Positions 51,879-64,000 of a DNA stretch of 64,000 nucleotides are shown here, one piece after another (position 1 is the first letter of the stretch; every line of letters begins with the position of its first letter). The notes below the pieces were generated by a model. The model made no database searches. It worked only from the letters and a program-made list of their open reading frames with translations, and was not told the origin of the DNA. A program made the position numbers and the translations under genes. Source of the stretch: Paraspadella gotoi (Eukaryota; Chaetognatha); assembly GCA_051294375.1 (NCBI GenBank), contig CM119264.1, positions 10,248,175-10,312,174 on the forward strand, written 5' to 3'.

Positions 51879-52069
51879 CTGTCATCATCTGGTGCCCAAT
51901 TATCATCCCTTTTGTCGGTTTCTTCACAAATCCTGTCAACTGTCATCATTTCAGACCAAAAACTGTCAGTGGTCACCTGCTAAGGCTGTCAGTCACTGAC
52001 AAGATTATGTCAGAGATTATGTCAGAAATTATGTCAGAGATTTTTTCTGTCAGAGATTGCGCTTTGTCA
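51879..52069. promoter_or_regulatory. Cluster of TGTCA cores
   Basis: Eleven TGTCA/TGACA cores in about 190 bp (51879, 51934, 51941, 51964, 51987, 51997 on minus, 52009, 52020, 52032, 52049, 52065), several as CTGTCA or TGTCAGA. TGTCA is the core of TALE homeodomain (MEIS/TGIF) sites. It may equally be a decayed short tandem repeat, since ATGTCAGAGATT recurs every 11-12 bp. No gene is near. Confidence 0.35.
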
Positions 52070-54311
52070 TTTAGCTACTGTGTGAATCGAGTCAGTCTTT
52101 AATGCTGAAAACATTGTTCATCATCTAGAGGGTCATTGCCAAAAAAAAATTTTGGGAGAAAACGAATCCATTTCCAGTTTCCAAAAAATTGAATTGAAAT
52201 GTCTCCAGGGCCCCCTCAACCCCCCAACCCCTTCACCCCCCAACAAAAGCCAATCAAATATTCTCCCTAGTGTAATTAATAACAACAACTTTGCCTATTT
52301 TTAATGTAATTTGCATCCAATGCCGCCAACAAAGCCTTGAATCAAAAAACGTATTCTTTAGTATTTTTAGTTCTCTAACCATATGGTATATAAAATTCGT
52401 TCCAACATCCCCAACCCCCTCTCAACCATCCAACCCCCAAAACCCATCAACCCGTCAACGAGCCTTGAGTCAAAATCTGCATTTTATCTAGTCTCAGTTC
52501 TAAACTCACTTGGGTGTTAAACTCACTTACTCATCTTGTATTCAAATGAAGCAGTTTCTCACCAATCAGTTCTGCTATTTTTGCAAGGAGGATAATGTTT
52601 TAGCGGCTTTATCCCACAAAAATATTTCAAATGTATGATCTCTTAGATTAATATAAAATGAATGGCTACAGTACTTTTAAGGTGGCCCAACTGGAGCTAG
52701 AAAGGAAAAGTGAATTGGCAAGATTTGTGACAGTCACGATTTGATTGTCTGCTTCTGACACAATGTTAATCGCTCATAATAAGCATTTGCCACCGCAGGG
52801 TGCGCCTACAATCAATTCGAAATCGTATTTCAAATTCAAATGGAAAACAAAAAATGAATGTGCATAATTCGCCCTCCCCCCTTTGTGTATCCTCAACACT
52901 GCAGATGCCTAAAAAGAGTGGTGACTGAAGTTTATTCAGTCCTTATTTACCTGTGATTGTTAATCAGAGTTTCTATGAGCATTTTGTCGTAGTTCTGACC
53001 AAAAAAATTAAGCCACCTTGACAATAATTTAACTCGTAGTGATGCGGTTAATCCTGCCTATCATCTGTTTTTTATTCATTAGTTGCTGACAAAGTCAAAA
53101 AAAAAAAAAGAGAAAAACGCATTTATCTTCGTGCCATTCATAAAATTCCAGTTTCACTAACTTTTTTTCAAATGATCATACATAATTTAATAAAGTCAAA
53201 GTTTGACAAATCCAGTATAATAGCAACTGTAAAGTGTTTGCTGTTAATTTGTGTAAAAAGTGAAATATACTCAAAAAGAAAATAAAAATAGAAATTGTTA
53301 AAAAAGAAAGAAAAAGCAGATTAATAAAGTCCTACTCACACTCCCACCGATCCCTTAATCCCCCAATCCCCATCTAAATCCCGAACACCAAAACTTTATC
53401 AATTATCAGAGCAGTTGTGAAACAACATGTTGTGATTATTGCTGTGTAATAATGTAAAAATATACTCAAAGAGAAAGTAAAGGCAAAGATGTCAATGAGC
53501 TCTGGAGCTTCTTTAGCTTCTTCTACGTATGCAAGAAGACAAGCTGAATGATTGGCAGTTGATTGACCAGTTGACTATTTGGCAAACCTAACCGAGTTCT
53601 AATCTTAAAAGCACTGTAGTGACAAAGCAATAAACCTACTGTTTCAAAATGCCTTCTTCCTCCAGCGAGAACGCATCATTTTAAGGAAGAGTCAATATAT
53701 AATAGAACAAGAAAATAGAATATTAAGTCTCGCCAAAAAAATAGAAAAACACGAAAAAAACTCCACTCCTCTCCCAACTAATCATTTCTTCCCTCCTTGA
53801 TGCTGGGAAAATCGCCATTGTTAATAATTCATGCCTCCCTCAATGGTAGAAGTGCTATTAGTAATCAAACATTGAAGTTTGAACCTTTAGACACTGTCAA
53901 ATGTAAATTACAAATAATCATCAATATCATCTAACAAATGAAACTGAAACTAATCACCAATGTTAATCACCATGATATATCACCCACTCCCGCCCCAATC
54001 ATTCTTGTTTTCTATGTTCTCCCCCTCAACTATATCGCCAAATTATCACCACAATCAAATAGCAAACTTAATCACCTTGTTCAAAAATATCATCATCAAC
54101 CCCCACCTGTTTCTATTAGACTGATGACCCCCCTCCAATTGATTTGTTTTATATGATGACCTGTACCCCACACCCAAAACCCATTCTCTTCTTTACCCCC
54201 TCCTCACATTCACAAATTTTCAGCACAGTTAGGCACTCTTCACTCCGCACCAGCACGATGACGTCTCACGCCATTCGAGGCCTTGATTACGCCATCTTGA
54301 CCAGAGAGGCC

Positions 54312-54558
54312 CAGTATATTAAGGTGATAGACAGAACCCGGGGTCTGATTACCCCCTCCTTTCTCATTCACCTACTCTTCATCCTCTCCCAGGGATTCGG
54401 GCCGCGTTCACGAGATTCATTCACCTTCCTCTCTTCTCCTACTCGTTTCTCTCCTTTTTTTTACCTGCATTTTTGTCTCAGTATAGATTTTCCTTCCGTC
54501 AATATATTAGTTTCCACATTCTCGTCACTTACGTTCGGTTAGGATACTTTTTCAGAGG
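54312..54558. repeat. Direct repeat R of unit II
   Basis: Counterpart of 43938-44190, about 4.4 kb after the L repeat of the same unit. Confidence 0.75.
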
Positions 54559-55255
54559 AAAGAAGAAAGAAAAGAAAGAAAGAAAAAGAAAAGAAAAGAA
54601 AAAAAAAAATGCTTGAAATAACAAGTCAACATCGAAAACCAAATTAACTTTTGATTAAAAGCGCGAACTGGAGAGACTTAAGACTAGAAGACTAAAAGGA
54701 AAAGAGGAAAAAAAAGGGGGGAGGAAAGAGAGAGAGAGGGGAGAGAGAGAGAGAAGAGGGAGAGGGAGACAGAGAGAGATGAGGAGAGAGAAGAGTGGAT
54801 GGAGGAAGAGAGAAAAAACTCTCAAAATGGCGAAACTTTTTCCGTTCCACAGAAAAGTGTTTCCATTCGGTCCAAGATTAAAAGGAGCCGACTTGATGGA
54901 ACGACAAGCCCGATGAAGGCGATTGGGACGAGATTTGAGAAAGATTTCTCGGAATGTTGGAGAGCGGACAAACGACGAGGCATGTCGATGCTATTGTCAT
55001 TCTTCGGACTGATTCACGACGGTCACGAAAATAAAATCGAATCCGAATCACATTTAAGTTGCGGCAAGTGGACTGATTTTATGAGGAGCGAAGCGGCGAC
55101 TACAACCAACAACACAGCCACGTCCACACGACAACCGCAATTAACAATGGAATCGGACGCATCTGGACGCGCGCTTCCTCACGTCTCGCGATCGCCGTCC
55201 AAATTCCATTCTAGGGGGGGAACAAAGTTGAACAGAAACTCATTTCATGGGAAGA

Positions 55256-55294
<39 letters not shown>

Positions 55295-55382
55295 AGAGAA
55301 GAAGAGAAGAGAAGAGAGGAGAGAGTGAGAAGAGGAGAGAGAGAGAGAAAATTCAATGACGTTGAAAAGAAAGACGAGTGTT

Positions 55383-55416
<34 letters not shown>

Positions 55417-57096
55417 GAAAGAGAGAGAGAGAAGAGAACCGAGAGGAGAGAGAGAGAGGAGAGAAAAAAAAAAAATGGGGGGAAAATCAAATCGATCCCT
55501 CTTCCTAAGAATAGAATACAAAAAGGAAAGAACTCTGATTTAAAAGGAGAAAGATTAAAAAAAGGGAAAAAAGAGAGGAAAGAAAAAGACAAAAAGGAAA
55601 AGAAATGAAAAAGCATCAATTCGTCTCTCCTTCGAGAGAAGAGAGAAGAGAGAGAAACTCTTCTTCTTCCCCTTCCCCTCAACTTTCTCGCTATCTCTCT
55701 CTTTTTTTCCCGCCCAAGTGTCGTTGAAGAATTCGACGGAGAAAAAAACATGCCAAAAAACTCAAAATTATCGCAGATGCTTTGTTTTGTTTTGAAAGAT
55801 CGAGTTCTGCGGAGAGAGAATACGAGCGTTGACATCGAAATCGGCAGATCGATCATACGCAAAACGATGACGACGACGACAATTTGGAGGAACAACATGA
55901 AGTCTTACACTTTTACTTGAGTCAAAACTAATTTAATGTAATGCTTCAAATCTTATTATCTAAAAAAAAAAAAAATCTGCGAAGCCAGAGGGGCTTCGCC
56001 TTTCAAATTTAAATTAGATTAAAGGACGAGGAAGAGAAAAGTCGATGACGACGTTGACGACGACGAGGACGACGACGACGACACGACGACGATAAAACTT
56101 AGAGAGATACGCGGCCGAAAATGACGATTACACTGCGATACTAGAAGATGACGGGAGACGACTACGACAATGACAATATTGACGACGACGACGACGACAA
56201 GCACCACGCGACGCGACACGACACGACGTGGGCCTCTGAACTGCGCCGTTTGGGGAATTTTTAAAAGAACAAGGACGGGTGCGATCAAAACATCGATCAA
56301 ACTGGAAGAACTGCAAGGCGACGGTGGACCTTTACGCAAATAAAAAGAAAGAAAACCCTGGAAATCTCTGCCGTCTAACGGCGTCTTATGGGGTGAGGTT
56401 AAAGGTAAATAAGGAGTTGCTTTATGACCGAGAGGCACAAGACCGGGGTTTGGCGTGGGTGAGTGGATTTATTTATTTGGGGCGATGGGGATTCAGGGAA
56501 AAAAAAGGAGATCGGTTGAATCGGTTGATTCGGCCAAATACCACGTCAAGTATTCTTTTGTCCTCCGGCCAAGATTCGACGTCTATACTACTCCCCAAGC
56601 ATTTCGACTACAAACCGTTTTTACAAAAATATTTCGAGAGAAGTAACGAAGTTAAAAAACAGGAAAGCATTAATTATTAATTAATTAATTTGTTTGTCGC
56701 GGTTAGTAACTGAAAATGATGAAAAATGAGAAAAAGAGGAAAAGGGGGAAACAAAATTCGACATAAATAAAAAATTTTTTTTGAACAATCAGTTTGAGGC
56801 GACGTACGTCTCGCTCTCCGCTCTTCTCGCTCTCTCAGTATCCCCTTCGACCGTCCGCTCACCCCGGGCCTCTTTTTTTGCAGGAGCGCGTTTAGAAAAT
56901 CGTCCCCTACTGGAGCGAAGGACAGACACCTTTTAAAAAAAAACGAAAACCCTCATTAAGATCCAGAGTCCCGGATAGAGAAAAGGAGACGGAGAGGGGT
57001 CCGGTCATTCGCTTGACGTCAAGGAGGGAGAAGAGAAGAGAGAGAGAGAGAGAGAGAGAATGAAGAGAAGAGTAGAGAGAGTGAGAGAGAGAGAAC

Positions 57097-57135
<39 letters not shown>

Positions 57136-57515
57136 GGGAGTGAGAAGGGAAGAAAGGAATAGTATAGAAAAAAAGAAAGAAAAAAAGAAAGAAGAAAAAA
57201 AAATGAAAAGAAAAAAAAGAAAGAAAGAAAGAAAGAAAGAAAGGAAAGAAAAGAAAAGAGGAAGAAAGAAGAAGGAAAGAAAAAGGAAAGAAAAAAAGAA
57301 AAAAAAGATGAAAGAAAAAAGAGAGAAAAAGAAGAAAGAAAAAAAGAAAGAAAGAAAGAATTTTAAAAAATGAAGACTAAGCGGCTAAATGGCGAGAGGC
57401 AAATGTAATTTCGAAATATCGATCTTTTCATGTTTTCTCACAGATTCGGTTGCCTGTAATGTTTCTTTGTTCGAGAGTAAGAGACGAAAAAAGAAGGATG
57501 AGCAGGAGAGGAAGG

Positions 57516-58380
57516 AGGGGGAGACAGAGAGAGAGAAAATGAGAGATTCATGGAGGAGAGAGAGAGAGAGCGAAGAGAAAGAAAGAGAGAGACGAGAGAG
57601 AGAGAGGAGGCATATGGTTGGACTTCCCTCCACATCTCGACGCTGATTGCTCCAGCCGCGACTCAGCCGGACTTTCCTCGGCACGGAGTAAGTTCGCTTC
57701 CTGATCGCTCGTCTTTCCGGCGAAGGAAGAGGATTCTCTTCCTTCTCTTTCTCTCTCTCTTCTCCTTTCGCTCCTCTTTCGCGAGACTTACCTCTCGAAT
57801 TTCGGAGGAAATTTATCATTTCTCATGAAAAAATTACTTTTCCCAATTGTGATATTTTAAATAAGGGGGAAAAACTATTTTTACAAAGACAAATGTATAA
57901 GTTAATGTGAAATTAACTGCTTAAAATTGATAAAAAAATTTACTAAAATAAGTTACCTTTACCAAAGCAAATACAGAGAATCCATTGTTATTAATATTAA
58001 AATAAACATAAAAGTTATGTCATAAATTAAAAATTTAAAATATCAATGAAACGAAAATAAAAAAATCAATTATTTTATAATTAATTAATTAGATTAATCA
58101 TTAATTAATAATTATGCTCAAGTCAGCACGTTACTCTCTTCGCCAATCTGGTCAAGTTTCATTGTCTTTTGTCGGAATGCTGACTGGTTTAGGAAGTCGC
58201 AGTTCAAAAAAGCCCACGGACTTAAGTAATAAAACAAAGTTTTAGTGCGGATCTGCATTTCACTCTATAATTCACTTTTCGGTCCGCGGTCCGCCCCATC
58301 AATCTTGTCGGGAATTCACTTATTATCAGTGTCAAGAACATCCGACATATGATAAATTATGAAATTTTCCGTGAGAACAA
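57516..58380. other. Unique stretch after copy II, no gene supported
   Basis: Contains AG-rich sequence and a GC-richer patch at about 57610-57790 with a GTAAGT donor-like site at 57688-57693. The patch is open in more than one frame and no acceptor or homology supports an exon. AT-rich sequence follows. Confidence 0.4.
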
Positions 58381-58400
58381 CGAAAAAATAAATTTTATTT

Positions 58401-58463
58401 AACATTAAAATTTGGATTGTTTCGGCTTTGTTCTTCAAGCCTTTCATCACATTTGAAAAAGGG
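58401..58463 (-). ncRNA. Degenerate hammerhead-ribozyme-like motif (left arm)
   Basis: On minus: GTGATGA in place of CTGATGA, stem GGCTT/AAGCC around GAAGAACA, then GAAAC. The following GTC is lost (AATCC). It keeps the core A that the right arm lacks, so the ancestor of both arms probably had a better core. Confidence 0.35.
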
Positions 58464-59328
58464 ACACAAAAATGTTTTTTACAAAATTGAGTGGTGAGTG
58501 AGAGGAGAAGAGAGAGAGAGAGAGAGAGAGTTTCCAACCAAAGAATTTTAATAAGGATAGTGTTCAGATGTGGAGAATAGTGAAGATGAGGACAGCGGAT
58601 GAAGAGAGAGTAAAAGTGAAATTTGGTTGAAAGGTTGAGAGAGAGAGAGAGAGAATCACTGAGCAAATATACATTTGGTAATGTACAACAAAGAATAAAT
58701 GGTGTGAAAAAAGACTTAAAACATAACAGAGAATTAATAAAGTTAAGTGAATTAGGTTAATTTTAGTACAATTTGTAGTATAAGTGAAATGAAAAATAAA
58801 AATGAAATGAAAAAGAAAATAATTTTTTGAGGATAAATAAGATGAAGGTAAAAGTGAAAAATAAGTAAAGAAAGGAAGCCAAATGAGCTGGTCCCCCCCC
58901 CCGGCCGGGCAAAATGTAGGCATTACTGAAAGAGTTTTGCGTTCATTGGCCACGTCATAGATTGAAGAGTATTGTGGCCGGCAAGTTGTTAGGCAAGGAT
59001 CTGTAGTAATCCAGCTGGAAATATTCCACTTATTTAAATTCTCTGATTATGTTTAGTCTTTTTCAACACCATTATCTTTATTGTACATTACCAAATGTAT
59101 ATTTTTGCACAGTGATTCTCTTTCTCCTCTCTCTCTTCTCTCTCTCTGCATCTCTCTCTCTCTCTCTCTCACCTTTCTCCAAATTTCACTTTTACTCTCT
59201 CTTCTTCCCTTCCTCATCTTCACCCTATTCTCACATTCTGACCACTATCCCTTACTAAATTTCTTTGTTGGAAACTCTCTCCCTCTCTCACCAGCACTCA
59301 ATGTTTTGTAAAAAAAAATTTTCTGTGT

Positions 59329-59385
59329 CTGGTTCAAATGCTGATGCAAGGCTGAAGAACCAAGCCGAAACATGTCCAAACTTTT
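59329..59385 (+). ncRNA. Degenerate hammerhead-ribozyme-like motif (right arm)
   Basis: CTGATG at 59341, a stem GGCT/AGCC with loop GAAGAACCA, then GAAAC at 59367-59371 and a GTC cleavage-like triplet at 59374-59376. AC-AT-GT would form the tiny stem III seen in Penelope-type hammerheads. The upstream TG and GTT can pair with CA and AAC after GTC as an interrupted stem I. CAA stands where a single core A is expected, so activity is doubtful. Confidence 0.45.
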
Positions 59386-59403
59386 ATATGTTAATAAATT
59401 TTT

Positions 59404-60187
59404 GTGTTCCACAAAAAATTCGTTCTTCTAATTAACAGCAACAAAAAAAAAATAAAGGAATTTAACACCAATGATAAATTATGCAAAAAAAAAACAAACG
59501 AGTCCGTCTGTCCTATCGTCCGTCCCACCTTAGCAAAAAACACCAATTTGTGACTGAGTGTTATCTTGATGACTGAAAGTCAATTCGAGTTGCCCAGAAT
59601 ACATTATTATTGTGAATAACAATTAATGTCTAGAGAAAAATTTGAAATGGAATTCAACAACGATTTATTTTAAATGAAGTCATTTAAAACTTTTTTCTAA
59701 ATCTCAACCACAACGAAACGAATGGATTTATAAATGTCTAACAATTAATGTCATATGAAAATTCTCTTTGACTAACTTTTTTAATTTGATATTAATAAAT
59801 CAAAATATCAAACTGTTTTTACCGAGATCCTTATGATTATATATTGAGAAAACTTTTTTGCTCCTCTGTTCATACGCCAGTCCAAATGATATTGAATAAC
59901 CCAGATATAAAATATAGTAGTTTTTTAAGAGAGTGAAAAGCAAAAACTAAGAGAAAATGTGGGAGAGAGAGAGAAAATGGAGCGAGAACGGTATTTTCGC
60001 GAGTCTTCGCCACCCTAGACCCGCGACGATCGCCCGTCGGTAGGAAAGGAAGAGGACCGCTTCATTTTTCGAGAGTCACCGACGCGGATGAACCTGCCGA
60101 CTTTGACCGCGCCTAAGAGAGCAAGGAGGGACAAGAGGGAAGCCTTTTGGTCGTCTCGCGGCATCGGTCGATGTCGGACCAAACCCC

Positions 60188-60225
<38 letters not shown>

Positions 60226-60437
60226 ATCGACTTAGAAAAATGGAAAATCAGCCAGAGTTAACGAAAAAATGTCAAAAGCAGAACCGAGCCTTGTTTTTAT
60301 TTTCGTTTTTCCCCCTCGAAGTTTTTTTTTGTTCCTGTGATTTTCGGTATAACAAAACGTTTCGCCCAGAGCATTGAGCATTAAACCAGAGTTTTCCTTT
60401 CGATGCATCCAACGTCTTTCGTTCATTAATCAACAAC
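59404..60437. other. Unique non-coding stretch before the last gap
   Basis: AT-rich sequence, then a GC-richer patch at 59970-60180 with short open frames but no splice support, then a short AG tract at 60192-60218. A 25-N gap follows at 60438-60462. Confidence 0.45.
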
Positions 60438-60462
60438 NNNNNNNNNNNNNNNNNNNNNNNNN

Positions 60463-63292
60463 CGAAAAAAGAAACTGTCAAGATTGGCGAACAAATAGAA
60501 AAACCTAAAAAAAACTGAGAGAAAGGAAAAGAAGAAGAAAGAAAAACGAAAGAAAGAAAGAAAGAGAAAGAAAGAAGAAGAAAGAAAAGAACCCGAAAGA
60601 AAGGGGAAAAAAGAAAAAAGAAGGAAAAAAAAGAAAGGAAAGAAGAAAACAAGAAAATTAAAAAAGAAAGGAAAGAAAAGGAAAGGAAAGATTTAAAAAA
60701 AAAGAAAAAAAAGGGAAAAAAGGAACCTAATTACTACGACATTCAAAGGGAGGGAGAGGAATTTTTTTTTCTTATGCAAAAGCAGGTGAATTTACCGCAG
60801 CGAAAGGAAAAAATTTCCCGTGTTACCCAGTGACAAAAGCGGTAGGGGGAATTAGAATCGCATATGAACTGCGACGCGACCGCACCGCAGTCGCAATGAA
60901 CGTTGGCACCGCGCCGAAACCGGCCGATGCGCGCGCGGCCCGCCACGCCCAAGCGCCAACCAAAGCGGCAGGGAAAATCGACAGTTTTGGAAAGAAACGA
61001 GAGGAAAAAAAGAAAAAAAGGAAAAAAAAGAAGGAAGACAGGAAAAAGAAAGAATTGGGATAAATTTGAAAACATGAGGGAGGGAGGCAACGATGCGGAA
61101 TTGACAACGTGGAGGAAAGAAAGGAAGGAAAGGGACAGCGAAAGTAAAGTCTGAATGTAAATAAGCAGGACGACGTAAGTCTTCCACCGATTTTATGGAC
61201 TTTTGCTTCTTTGGCGAATGAAATCATGTGAGTTTTTTTTACCAACTTTATTTCCTCTTCTTCAGGGATTTTTTGTGTTTGAATAGAAAAGCGAATGTAA
61301 AATGCTACCAATTAAAATAGAATTATTTAAAGCAATTCACAGAAACAGACACTATTGAAGTTTGAAATTCTACAAATTATATAAAACCCTAAGCATGGAT
61401 GATCAATTAATTTGTCCTTCCAAAAATCTCCGTTATCACAACGATGGTTGATGCTTATCTTATATTGGTGAGTTTGGATTTAACTACAAATGTCGGGGAA
61501 ATTAATTTTTATAAAATTCTCCCGTAATATTAGTTTATTAAAGTTTTTTTCAAAAAAATGTGATTCACCATGAACTCCCATATCATTTAAAAAAAAAAGG
61601 TGGTCCAAAGACCAGGGAGCGAATTCATTTGTATTTAATTCAAGAATCTATGTGATTCGGAAATACGAGACCAAAGTGAAACCTTTAACGAAACAAAGCT
61701 TCGTTCAAGGTTTAAAACTTGAAAATTAAAGTCAGTTTAAAAAATATAATTTGTTCGACTAAAGAAGAAACAACAAAACAAAAGAATAAAATAGAAAATA
61801 AAAAAAGAAAACTAAACAAAAAATTAAAATAAGAACTAGTTGTTGCGCCCTTGATCACATATGACATGACATGACTAACAAACTTTCTTTGCCCTGGTTT
61901 GTATTTATATATGCGTTTATTTCGATTGCAACATGGTTGGATTCAGTACGTCATAACATCAGCAAGACTAGGTCTTAAATAGTAGAGATTTGTTTGACAT
62001 GCCCTGCATCAAAAACCGCTTTAACTTATAGATTAGGAATTCCTCAAGCCGACGCTAGTTTTTTTTCTTCTTAACAATGAGCAACAACTTATAGCCAGAA
62101 TTATATCATTTTAACGTAAATGGGAATATCCGACGGACAGACATAACCGACCGACGACGACAACAAACACAGAACCGACGCCGACCTGACCGACTCCGAA
62201 AAGTGACTTAATAGAGTTGCTCGCGAGTACTCGCGGCGCAACGCAAAACTGAAAACTGTTCTACAATATAAAGAAAAAAAAATGCAACCGATGGGTGAAA
62301 AAAAAAAAAAAAGAAGGGCGATAAGCACCCTCAGCGAGGAGGGAAAACGACTAGGGAAAAAGAAAAAAAAAATCAGGGTTCGAAACGAAAACGAGAGAGG
62401 AAAGGAAAAGATCCGAGCGGTGAATAAGAAGGAGGATCTTTCCTTCCAGAAAGTACACCGCTCATTGGATGACGAAAAAAAAAAATATTCGTTATAAGTT
62501 TAAAGGCTAAGAAAAGACAATGTAGAATAGTGCCAATGTTTTGATAGGAAAACTCGACTGCCCTCTCCCGTCGAAAAGAAATAAGGAGACAGAGAGGAAA
62601 GAGAGAGAGAGGGAGAGATGGGAGAGATAGACGAGAAGGGCGAGAGGAGAGACGAGAAGAGAGAGAGTGAGAGACGAGATGACGAGAGACGAAGAGAGAG
62701 ACGAGAAGGAGGAGAGAATCAGCGAAGAGGAAATCACTGATTGCTGTGAAAGATGAGAATAATAGTGAGAAAAGATTTGAACCCAGACCGAGACGAGATA
62801 TAGACTCAGTTAATCAGATAAGTTGGAACTGGTTGATAGGGATCGAAGAGAAAAGACGCAGAAGAAAATGAATAAAAAGAAAAAGAAAGAAAGAAAGAAG
62901 AAAGAAAGGAAAAAGAAAGAAAGAAAGAAAAGAAAGAAAGAAAGAAAGAAAGAAAAAAAGAGAAAGAAAGAAAGAAAAGAAAGAAGAAAAGGAAAGAAAG
63001 AAAAATAGAAGAAAGAAGAAAAAAGAAAAGAAAGAAGAAAGGATAAAAGAAAAGAAAGAAAGAAGAAAAAATTAAAAAAATAAAAAAAAATAAAGAGACG
63101 AAATCGCGATGGCTAAAGACAAGAGCGTCGAAACGATATGAGGCAAACGACTCAGGAGGCGCTGACAAGGCAGTTGTGTGTCGAGCATCTTTGCCCAATT
63201 CTTCGCGGATCTCGCAGAAGATAGAGATTTTTAAAAAAAGATTAAGATAAAAAAATAGATAATAAAGAAAAAAAAAGAAGAAAGAAAGAAAA

Positions 63293-63327
<35 letters not shown>

Positions 63328-64000
63328 CAGTATATAAGTGATTAGACCAAGACGCGGGTCCTATTACCCCTCCTTCTCATTCAACCTCCTCTTCATCCTC
63401 CCCAGATTCGGGGCGCGTTCACGAGAGTCAGTTCCACCTTCCTCTTCTTCTCCTACTGTTTCTCTCCTTTTTTTTTACCTCATTTTTGTCTCAGGATAGA
63501 TTTTCCTTCCGTCAATATATTAGTTTCCCACATTCTCGTACTTACTTCGGTTAGGCATACCTTTTCAGAGTGACGCCAATCTGTGTTGCTCGAACATCTA
63601 AACCACAAAAAAACCCCCAGGATGGCTCCACGACTGATTTTTAGAAACGTGAAGAGAAACAAAATATAAAAAGACCGAAAATGAAGAAAAAAAGAAAAAA
63701 ATCTGAAAACTTTTTTCAATTTTTTTTAAAAAATTAAAAGTAAGAAAACAAACAACAAAAAAAAGGCTTTAAATTTGGATTAAATTTTAATCTTTTCCTC
63801 CATCCTCGTTTCCCCAACCCCGACTTTTTTTTGCACATTGCTTTGACAAAAAAAAACAAAAACATTTAATCGCCATTTCTTCTTCCGATTTTTTGTCCTC
63901 GTCGCTTCCTCCATCCGATTAGAGACTACGTCCTTTGCCGGCAGCTGTATCACTTTTTGCGAAAAATCTCCAATTTTTCTCTTGACTTTCCCTCCCACCT
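60463..64000. repeat. 10.5-kb unit, copy III (5' part)
   Basis: Matches 47052-50589 at a constant offset of 13411. Every position I compared agreed, including homopolymer lengths and indels that separate copy II from copy I. It also follows a 25-N gap, like copy II. Holds the TIR element (61843-62241) and direct repeat L (63329-63568). No gene. Confidence 0.9.
61843..62241. mobile_element. Dispersed TIR-type repeat, copy in unit III
   Basis: Same sequence as 48432-48830. Confidence 0.75.

Larger units (their letters stand above)
47052..57515. repeat. 10.5-kb unit, copy II
   Basis: Collinear with copy I but with dense small indels, many in homopolymers, which is typical of unpolished long reads. 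Landmarks: TIR element 48432-48830, direct repeats at about 49918-50157 and 54312-54558, GAC repeats near 56040-56095, AG-rich tracts 55260-55460 and 57030-57135. The last alignable block to copy I ends near 57500. All open frames across it are interrupted relative to copy I, so none is annotated. Confidence 0.85.
58381..59403. mobile_element. Inverted-repeat element with hammerhead-like arms (Penelope-like?)
   Basis: The left arm at about 58381-58717 is the inverse of the right arm at about 59051-59403, imperfect but alignable throughout. The ~330-bp spacer is unique. Shared blocks include GTAATGTACA, TAAAAGTGAAATTTGG, TTCAAATG and AAGCCGAAAC. Each arm carries a hammerhead-ribozyme-like core near its outer end. 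Penelope-like elements have terminal repeats with such motifs, and inverted copies are common in them, so this is probably a pair of such ends without the coding body. No reverse-transcriptase frame is present. Confidence 0.6.

Overview
The window is nuclear DNA from an invertebrate animal. It has spliced genes with GT-AG introns, RhoGAP exons of the animal ARHGAP39/Vilse type, non-autonomous DNA transposons, and very many AG/CT dinucleotide microsatellites. I cannot name the phylum. Coding density is very low: four gene models, all in the first 33 kb, make up only a few kilobases.

Layout. 1-4.9 kb is AT-rich and non-coding, with a fold-back repeat. 5.0-6.8 kb holds a complete three-exon minus-strand gene of unknown function (319 aa, Tyr-rich then Arg/Ala-rich and acidic); its second intron carries a copy of a dispersed repeat. 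6.8-14.1 kb is non-coding, with many pyrimidine tracts and microsatellites. 14.15-21.3 kb holds two RhoGAP-domain genes of the ARHGAP39 type arranged tail to tail: copy 1 on plus (14152-15468) and copy 2 on minus (21295-16981). Exon lengths match almost exactly, except that copy 2 has one extra intron, a longer second exon with frame disruptions, and a 612-bp fold-back transposon 12 nt from a splice donor. 21.3-27.3 kb has no gene I can support; it holds a 27-bp tandem array and a 285-bp hAT-type MITE. 27.3-31.3 kb holds the 3' six exons of a minus-strand single-pass membrane protein with a glycosylated, possibly Ig-like ectodomain. 31.3-36.4 kb is repeats and assembly gaps.

From 36.5 kb to the end, a ~10.5 kb locus appears three times: copy I (36488-47026), copy II (47052 to about 57.5 kb) and copy III (60463-64000). 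Copy III matches copy II at a fixed offset of 13411, indel differences included, and both follow 25-N gaps. Copies I and II differ mainly by scattered small indels. This looks like one locus placed repeatedly in the assembly, partly as unpolished long-read sequence, more than like three biological copies. The unit has no convincing gene. It holds a ~390-bp TIR element, a pair of ~240-bp direct repeats about 4.8 kb apart, and GAAA and GAC microsatellites.

Between copies II and III (58.4-59.4 kb) lies a ~1 kb inverted-repeat element. Its arms each carry a hammerhead-ribozyme-like core, which suggests Penelope-like retroelement terminal repeats. This, the RhoGAP pair with its shared intronic microsatellite, and the transposon beside a splice site are the most interesting signals. 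I saw no bacterial-type system, CRISPR array, rRNA or tRNA.
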